DNA of 64,000 nt from Liolophura sinensis (lineage: Eukaryota > Mollusca > Polyplacophora > Chitonida > Chitonidae). Shown piece after piece: positions 56,641-64,000 of this stretch. The translations under genes were made by a program, and so were the position numbers. Location: assembly GCF_032854445.1 (NCBI RefSeq), contig NC_088300.1:10726001-10790000 (forward strand), read 5' to 3'. Each line of letters opens with the position of its first letter. The first letter of the stretch is position 1. The notes under the pieces were generated by a model. It saw only the letters and a list, made by a program, of their open reading frames with translations, had not been told where the DNA came from and searched no databases.

Positions 56641-59600
56641 ACAGGAGTTAAAAGCCAATGGAGTCTGTACAGTTTTTAGGAATAGTGAAAGTATCGATAT
56701 TATGTCCTTTAGATGGACTAGCAATGTGTGAAAAGTGAAACTGTGTATTCCTGTTATAGTTGCGTGTGTACTGGCTGACAAAACCCAGGCCAGATGTCCC
56801 AAAATTAGAAGAAATATAAGGCATTTCATGACAAATCTGGTAGTAAACTTATTAACATGGAAATGCTCTGCAGAAATCAGTACAAATGCTCAAAAGTGTA
56901 CTATTCCACAAGTGTGTCCACGATTTTTTTTTAGCCATGTATGACCAGAAGTTGTACAGGCTGGATGTGGTTTGGTCTGCGGTTCGCTGGTACATACATC
57001 AAAGGCAACACAACCTTCTTCCTCTGAATGCAAAGGTATCCATTCAGGGCATGTGTCTCATAGTTCAGTGAGCTGATCGTACTTTTCATCAGTACAAAAT
57101 ATATGCCTGCAGGAAGTTATGTGTTTGGTGTTTTATGTCATACTCAAGAATATTTCACTCATACGTCGGCGTAGCGCCAGCGCCGCGCAATGACGCAGGA
57201 GCCTCTCACAAATACGATCGCTGTGAGTTCAAGTCCAGCTCATGCTGGCTTCCTTTTCAACAACCTGCAATTGTTCGTAAAGTAAAGTACATGTATATAG
57301 TCGGCTGAACATTGTTTTGGAAGTTGGTCTTGCGATTGTTGACCAGAAATGTTCATAATTAGGCTATACCTGTTTGAGTTGCATGCAGGATGCATGTATA
57401 CCAATATTGGTATACATGCAGATTGTATAATCCTGCGTTTTGGGGATCTTGGTGATGAAATACTCACCACCCCCCATCCCCACCCCCGGCGGAAAATAGT
57501 CCTATTCAGTGTATGCAAGGTCATGTTAAAGATGGCTTGACTTTGGTCTACTTGCTAACTGGTTAACTAGTTCGTCTTGTCTTGCTTCCACAAACGATCG
57601 ATCCTTGACTTAATAAAGAACTAAGTAGCTTGGCCTAAGCATAAGAAGAAAGATCAGTATAAATGTGTATGCTACCTGATATAGTACAAGCAGACTTTAT
57701 TTAATTCTTTAGATTTTTTGGTAGCGGTAATATTTGATCTATGGACTATATTGATGATGTATTTCGTGATATGGCCTGTTGTGGAGAAAATAAGCGAAAT
57801 ATAGCGAAAGCTGGATTCGAACACGCAATGTCATTGGTCAAGGTTTTGATAGTTGCAGCAAACCAGTGTTGTAATATTTAAGCACCAGCAATTCAGTAAG
57901 GGAGGTAATCAGTACCGGCAAGTCCCTCATGATGAATATTCATAAAAAGCAATGTTTACGATTTCAAGATGTCGGCGCCCACAAACACGTGAGGGGTGAA
58001 ATCATAGAGGACGTTGTCCAACTAATTTGAACTGTCGCCCACGTGCGATTTCCAAGGCAATCATCTGAATAGGTGACATGAAAATTCAACTGTATTGTCG
58101 CATTTTACTTTAGAGCGTAACATGTTACAACAACAACAAGACCATGTTATAGGCCAACGTATATATCGTACATTGCCCATGATTTTGCAGTAGGCCTGCC
58201 ACCTCTCACCTCGCTCCCTGCTACTGGCTGTTCTGTTGGACTGATTCCTGTTATATAATCAGTTGTACTGATACCGGGATTCGCATACCGACTACATGTA
58301 TAACAATTCAGTTAGGATCTGCCATACTAGCCTCCTAATATAACACAAGGTTCTGTCACAGGGAACTGCAGGAAAACGTTGAATACATTGTAGCTGTCTG
58401 CTCAGCTTATTTGACATCATTTGTGAAAACATCATTTGTGCTGACATTACAAAAGGGTATAACTGCATGGTAGCTATTATGGAGTGGTAGAGGGTGCATG
58501 GTTTAAGCTGGAGGCCTGGAGTTCAATCCCGAGACAGGTCATACTGGTGATCTTTCATTACTGAATTTTGACACTTAATCCCCTACCTGGTTTGGTGGCA
58601 AACAGCATAACAGGATAGACCAACCTTGTATAATTATTCTGTAATAAATGTATTGTTACGACCCAAACTGTCAGTATTATAAAGAGATGGCTTGTTCGAA
58701 ATACACGACAGTTTAGCCGCACAAAAAAGTAACCAAAACCAGCAGATTTTATTTTACAACAGTTTATTAGCTTTAACAAGAACAGATAATAAGACTTATA
58801 CAAATACTAAAGTACTTAAGTTTAACAAGAAAGGATAGCAGTATCTATACAAATACTAAAGTACTTACGGTGTCAAGTCCAAACGGACGCATATATTCCA
58901 CAATATATACCACACAGGAATAAATGCTCAGAGGCAAATTCACAAGAGGGAAAATCCACAGTATAACTGAGTGTATGACGAAATATACACAAAATTCCAC
59001 AGACAGGGTCCGTGTACTAATAGGCACTGTGTATACAAGAGCACAAATTAAACATACAAGTTCAGACTGAACAAGTGCTCGGTGGAGATTGGATATAATA
59101 AAGCCAGAGGCTATAAAGACACCAAAATTCAGCACAAAAGGCCTACTAAAGTAACACACAGCGAAAGTATCCAAAACTGTCAATAATTCTCCTTTCTCTC
59201 CGTTTGACCTGCTTTCATAGGTCTTATATAGCCTGGTGGAATTGTCTAGAATAAGAAAATTCCTGAATACTTGATGTAAACAAACAGGCACCGAACTGAG
59301 CGCATTCTGGAATATTCTAAGGTAGAGGCTGACAGCAGGCACTGAACTCATCATATGTAAATAGTGGTAAGCTAAATTTAGAAACTGATGGCAGTCGTGC
59401 ACATAACAGTATTAATCATACTTTCATTCTGTTTTGTATTTTTAAATATTATATCTGTCACTGAGTAAAGTAGAAAGCACACATGTATGTAAACATTTGT
59501 CTGTGAATTTATTCAGACTTTTCTCATGATACAGACTGTGACTGAATCCGACACATGTACAAGTGTCTGTAAATTTATCTAGATTGTTTTCTCATTACAG
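56641..59600. other. Intergenic upstream of BCS1L
   Basis: Contains a lone inverted-repeat-like end at about 56793-56820 (gtcccaaaattagaagaaat) and the composite SINE at 57120. Around 58760-58870 two similar segments (aatactaaagtacttaagtt and aatactaaagtacttacgg) suggest a small direct duplication. The minus-strand open frame 59402-58845 is AT-rich and hydrophobic and matches no family I know. Confidence 0.4.
57120..57262. mobile_element. Composite of two SINE family A pieces, reversed tail then forward head
   Basis: 57120-57170 is the reversed 3' end (tggtgttttatgtcatactc, gaatatttcactcatacg). It runs directly into a forward head at 57171 (gcgtagcgccagcgccgcgc, aatgacgcaggagcctctca, gtgagttcaagtccagctca). 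Either two insertions or an internal inversion. Confidence 0.7.
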
Positions 59601-59641
59601 ACTGCAGCTGAGTGCAGTACCTATCTTACCATCCGTGGATA

Positions 59642-62400
59642 ATGGGTGTCTCTGAGATTATCAGCTCTCTTCAGGCAAACCCATACTTTGGTGCTGGGGC
59701 AGGGTTGTTTGGTGTAGGGGCTGCTGCTGCTATCCTGCGCAAAGGCAGTCAGTATGGGATGATCTTGTTCCGGCGGCACTGCATGATTACATTGGAGGTG
59801 CCAAGTAAAGACAAGAGTTATCTGTGGCTGTTACAGTGGATCTCTACGAAGGGCACACGCACCCAGCATCTCAGCGTGGAGACCAGCTTCCACCAAACAG
59901 AGGCAGGACGAATCAACACCCAGTTTGACTTTGTGCCCAGCCCAGGTAGTCATTTCTTCAGGTATAAAAACACATGGATTCGTGTAGAAAGGACTCGCGA
60001 GAAGCAAATGTTGGATTTACATTCTGGTATTCCCTGGGAGACTGTTACACTTACTGCTATGGGGCAAAACCGTGCCATCTATTTTGATATTCTAGAAGAG
60101 GCACGGCATTTAGCATTACAGAAGCGTGAGGGAAGGACTATAATGTATACAGCCATTGGCCCAGAATGGCGTCAGCAGGGTTATCCCCGCAGGAAACGAC
60201 CAATCACATCTGTGGTATTAGACCAAGGAATATCTGAGAGGATTCTGACAGATATTCGTGAGTTTATTAACAGTCCCAAGTGGTACATGGAGCGTGGCAT
60301 CCCTTACAGGAGAGGGTATTTACTCTATGGGCCTCCAGGCTGTGGCAAAAGTAGCTACATCACAGCCCTCTCAGGTAAGGTTTTCAACATAAACCAGCCC
60401 AGCTTTTTATTTGTGCTGCTAACTTTTATGCATTAAACGAAATATATTATTTAGATGGTCTTTAAAATAGACAATGGTCATACACATACATGTACATGTA
60501 TATCAGTTGACATTTTGCCTGTGTGAAATTGAAAGGTGTAGCATAGAAGTGATTGATTCATAAATAACTTTTTAAAAATCATGTGCTGCTCATTCAGTCT
60601 TGCTACTACAATTTACATGTAGGCGAGCAATCAGGACCACAATTGCTATGTTCTTATTTGCGTTGAGCTAGACTATGGTTGCTCTGGTGTTGCTTCATGT
60701 GAGCTGAACTATAATGGCTATGTTTATATTTCATGTAAGCTGGACTATAGTTGCTGTGTTCTTATTTTAGATAAGCTGGACTATAGTTGCTGTGTTTCAA
60801 TCTCAGACGAACTGGACTATTGTACATGTATAGTTCCTGTGTTCTTATTTCAGGTGAGCTGGACTATTGTTGCTATGTTCTTAATTCAAGTGAACTGGAG
60901 TATTGTTGCTGTGTTCTTATTTCAGATGAGCTGGACTATAGTGTGTATGTTCTTGTTTAGGTTAGCTGGACTATAGTTGCTATGTTCTTATTTCAGGTGA
61001 GCTGGACTTTAGTTGGCGTGCTCTTATTCCAGATGAGCTGGACTATAGTTGCTATGTTCAAATCTTAATTCAGGTGAGCTGGATTATAGTTTCTGTGTTC
61101 TTAATTCGGGTGAGCTGCAGTATAGATGCTATGTTTTTATTTCAGGCGAGCTGGAGTATACAATTCCTGTGTTCTGGACTTTAGTTGGCGTGCTCTTATT
61201 CCAGATGAACTAGACTATAATTATCATGTTCTTGTTTCAGGTGAGCTGGATTATAGTTGCTATGCTCTTAATTCAGGTGAGCTGCACTTTAGATGCTGTG
61301 TTTTTATTCAGGCTATGTTCTTAATTCAGGTGAGCTGGAATGTACAGGACCTATGTTTTTTTATCAGACAAGCTGGAGTATAGCTGGTGTGTTCTTGTTT
61401 CAGGTAAGATTGACTTTGGTTGCTGTGTTTTTATTTTAGGGGAGCTGGATTATATTTGCTATGTTCTTAATTCAGGTGAGCTGGATTATCGTTGCTTTGT
61501 TCTTGTTTCAGGTGAACTGGACTATAGTTCCCAAGTTCATGTTTCAGGTGAGCTGCATTATAGTTGCTGTGTTCTTAATTCAGGTGAGTTGGACTACAGC
61601 TGCCATGTTTTTATTCCAGCTGAGCTGGTCTATACATGTAGTTGCTCTGTTCTTATTTCAGGTAAGCTGGACTATAGTCCACATGTTCTTATTTCAGGTG
61701 AACTGGAATATACAGTTCCTATGATCTTTTTTTAGGTGAGCTGGACTAGTTTCCATGTTCTTGTTTCATGTGAGCTGGAATATACAGTTCCTGTGTCCTT
61801 ATATCAGATAAGCTGGATTATAGCTGTGTTCTTATTTCAGGTGAACTGGAATATAGAGTTCCTATGATCTTTTTTCAGGTGAGCTGGACTATAGTTTCCA
61901 TGTTCTTATTTCATATGAGCTGGAATATACAGTTCCTATGTTCTCATATCAGATAAACTGGACTATAGCTGCTATGTTCTTATTTCAGGTGAACTGGAAT
62001 ATAGAGTTCCTATGATCTTTTTTCAGGTGAGCTGGACTATAGTTTCCATGTTCTTACTTCATATGAGCTGGAATATACAGTTCCTATGTTCTCATATCAG
62101 ATAAACTGGACTATAGCTGCTATGTTCTTGATTCAGGTCAGCTGGACTATTGTTGTAATGTTCTTGTTTTAGGTGAGGTGGATTATACTTGCTGTGCTCT
62201 TATTTCAGTTGAGCGTGACTATAGTTCCCATGCTCTTATTTCAGGTGAACTGGACTATAGTATTTGTGTGCTCAACCTGAGTGAGCGAGGACTTTCTGAT
62301 GACAGACTAAACCACTTATTGACTTCCGCCCCAGAACAAAGTATTATTTTGTTAGAGGACATTGATGCAGCCTTCATAAGCAGAGATCTGGCAGCAGAAA
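59642..62400 (+). CDS. BCS1L: BCS1L, mitochondrial complex III assembly AAA ATPase, first two coding exons (partial)
   Basis: BCS1 is an inner-membrane AAA ATPase that moves the folded Rieske iron-sulfur protein across the membrane into complex III. Coding exon 1 is 59642-60374 (probably with 5' UTR from 59601, after ctcattacag); exon 2 is 62245-62400. The start [20 protein letters not shown] fits the family better than the in-frame ATG at 59612. Residues about 17-33 form the single membrane segment, followed by the import region and BCS1 domain ([49 protein letters not shown]). Walker A is GPPGCGKSS (230-238) and Walker B IILLEDID (278-285), then [10 protein letters not shown]. The phase-1 end expects an exon reading NPVxYQGxGRL next, which lies beyond the window. 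About 297 of roughly 420 residues are covered. Both introns are filled with arrays of exon-edge copies. Confidence 0.95.
60640..62244 (+). repeat. Array copied from the 5' edge of BCS1L exon 2, about 28 units
   Basis: The true junction reads tgctcttatttcag-gtgaactgg, actatagtatttgtgtg. The intron is filled with ~57-bp units of form ttgctatgttcttatttcag, gtgagctggactatag. The upstream polypyrimidine tract and acceptor AG are copied together with the first ~18 exon bases. Many units keep a good acceptor; others have attcag, tttagg or catgtg changes. Forward frames through it repeatedly read GELDYS-like peptides from the exon start. Only the last unit continues into the real exon. Confidence 0.95.
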
Positions 62401-62479
62401 GTAAGTTTTAGCCCAGGTTTGAGGAGGAAGTTTGTTTATCTGTGTGGGAATTTTCTCAAGTTTAGATGATTTGCTGATG

Positions 62480-64000
62480 TAGTATATTGACTGGCAGATT
62501 TGTGTATGTTGACAGACCCAGTAACCTATCATGGAATCAGCAGACTGTAACCTTGTGACTTTTGTGTGTTGACAGACCCAGTAGCCTATCAGAAAATGGA
62601 CAGGCTGTAACACTGTGACTTGTGTGTGTTGACAGACCTAGTAGCCTATCAGGGAATGGACAACCTGTAACCTTGTGACTTTTGTTTGTTGAGAGATCCA
62701 GTAGCCTATCAGGGAATGAACAGGCTGTAACATTGCGACTTATGTGTGTTGACAGACCCAGTAGCCTATCAGGGAATGGGCAGACTATGACATTGTGGCT
62801 TGTGTGTGTTGACAGACCCAGTAGCCTATCAGGGAATGGACAGGCTCTAACATTGTGACTTGTGTGTATTGACAGACCCAGTAGCCTATCAGGGAATGAG
62901 CAGGCTGTGACATTGTGGCTTTTGTGTATTGACAGACCCAGTAGCGTATCAGGGAATGGACAGGCTGTAACAATGCGACTTGTGTGTGTTGACAGACCCA
63001 GTAGCCTAACAGGGAATGGGCAGGCTCTAACATTATGACTAGTGTATATTGACAGACCCAGTAGCCTATCAGGGAATGAGCAGGCTGTGACATTGTGGCT
63101 TTTGTGTATTGACAGACCCAGTAGCGTATCAGGGAATGGACAGGCTGTAGCACTGCGACTAGTGTGTGTTGACAGACCATGTAGCCTAACAGGGAATGGG
63201 CAGGCTCTAACATTGTGACTAGTGTGTATTGACAGACCCAGTAGCCTATCAGGGAATGGGCAGGCTATAACATTGTGACTTGTGTGTATTGACAGACCAT
63301 GTAGCTATTCTGGGGATGGACAGGCTATAATATTGTGACTTGTGTTGACAGACCCAGTAGCGTATCAGGGAATGGGCAGGCTATAACATTGTGACTTTTG
63401 TGTTGACAGACCAAGTAGCCTATTAGGGAATGGACAGGCTGTAACATTGCGACTTGTGTGTGTTGACAGACCATGTAGCCTATCAGGGAATGGACAGGCT
63501 CTGACATTGTGACTTTGGTGTTGACAGACCAAGTAACCTATCAGGGAATGGACAGGTTGTAACATTTTGTTGACAGACCCAGTAGCCTATCAGGTAATGG
63601 GCAGGCTATAACATTGTGACTTGTGTGTGTTGACAGACCATGTAGCCTATCAGGGAATGGACAGGCTCTGACATTGTGACTTTGGTGTTGACAGACCAAG
63701 TAACCTATCAGGGAATGGACAGGTTGTAACATTTTGTTGACAGACCCAGTAGCCTATCAGGGAATGGGCAGGCTATAACATTGTGACTTGTGTGTATTGA
63801 CAGACCCAATAGCGTATCAGGGAATGAGCAGGCTCTAACATTGTGACTTTTGTGTTGACAGACCAAGTAGCCTATCAGGGAATGGACAGGTTTAAACATT
63901 TTGTTGACAGACCCAGTAGCCTATTGGGGAATGGACAGGCTGTAACATTGCGACTTATGTGTGTTGACTGACCCAGTAGCCTATCAGGTAATGGGCAGGC
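62480..64000 (+). repeat. Array copied from the 5' edge of BCS1L exon 3, about 25 units
   Basis: Units of about 60 bp read gtgtgttgacag, acccagtagcctatcaggga, atgggcaggct, ataacattgtgactt. Joined to the exon 2 end (GCAGAAA), the string acccagtagcctatcaggga translates as NPVAYQG and then MGRL, exactly the conserved BCS1 sequence that should follow. After ~30 exon-like bases every unit diverges to repeat-specific sequence, so no complete exon 3 is in the window. The last unit (to 64000) has gactg in place of gacag. Array continues past the window. Confidence 0.93.

Noticed and set aside
58845-59402. 185-codon minus-strand hydrophobic open frame upstream of BCS1L
   Set aside because: AT-rich, no recognised family and no convincing splice or start context. 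Hydrophobicity follows from T-rich codons.

Overview
This is animal nuclear DNA, most likely from a mollusc (bivalve or gastropod). The evidence is split genes with short GT-AG exons in long introns, tRNA-headed SINEs with (AAATAAAT)n tails of a kind common in molluscs, and a lectin receptor whose C-terminal membrane segment is of a type I associate with lophotrochozoans. Species is not assigned. No bacterial, organellar or viral gene was seen. All gene models come from reading splice sites and codon phase by eye; no transcript or database search was available.

Layout. (1) 823-7748, minus strand: a complete six-exon gene for a predicted cell-surface receptor of 590 residues (signal peptide, C-type lectin domain, PAN/apple-like domain, Thr-rich mucin stalk, one transmembrane segment). 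(2) 7749-13986: intergenic DNA dominated by an 88-bp satellite (10.34-11.88 kb) and a 54-bp array (12.2-12.8 kb). (3) 13987-16196, minus strand: a two-exon gene for the beta subunit of adaptor complex AP-4, complete for the trunk but stopping where the C-terminal ear should begin. (4) 16.2-22.0 kb: intergenic DNA with several SINEs. (5) 22008-51506, plus strand: a complete xanthine dehydrogenase gene of 35 coding exons (about 1342 residues) with all cofactor and active-site motifs. It carries one apparent single-base insertion in exon 11. (6) 51.5-59.6 kb: intergenic DNA with three more minisatellites. (7) 59642 to the window end, plus strand: the first two coding exons of BCS1L, the AAA ATPase of mitochondrial complex III assembly.

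The three conserved genes have unrelated jobs (purine oxidation, vesicle coat, mitochondrial assembly), so the neighbourhood does not suggest a shared pathway.

The most unusual feature is in the introns. In XDH and BCS1L, at least eight intronic tandem duplications or arrays are built from copies of the neighbouring exon edge: the splice site, the adjoining exon bases and a short piece of intron. They occur at XDH exons 4, 10, 17, 18, 21 and 31 and at BCS1L exons 2 and 3. The copy that fits the reading frame is always the one contiguous with the exon, and the others fill the intron with dozens of decoy splice sites. For XDH exon 10 the first three extra donors are exactly 99, 198 and 297 bases downstream in an open frame, so protein variants with extra 33-residue repeats are possible. 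This looks like intron growth by repeated duplication of splice-site-spanning segments.
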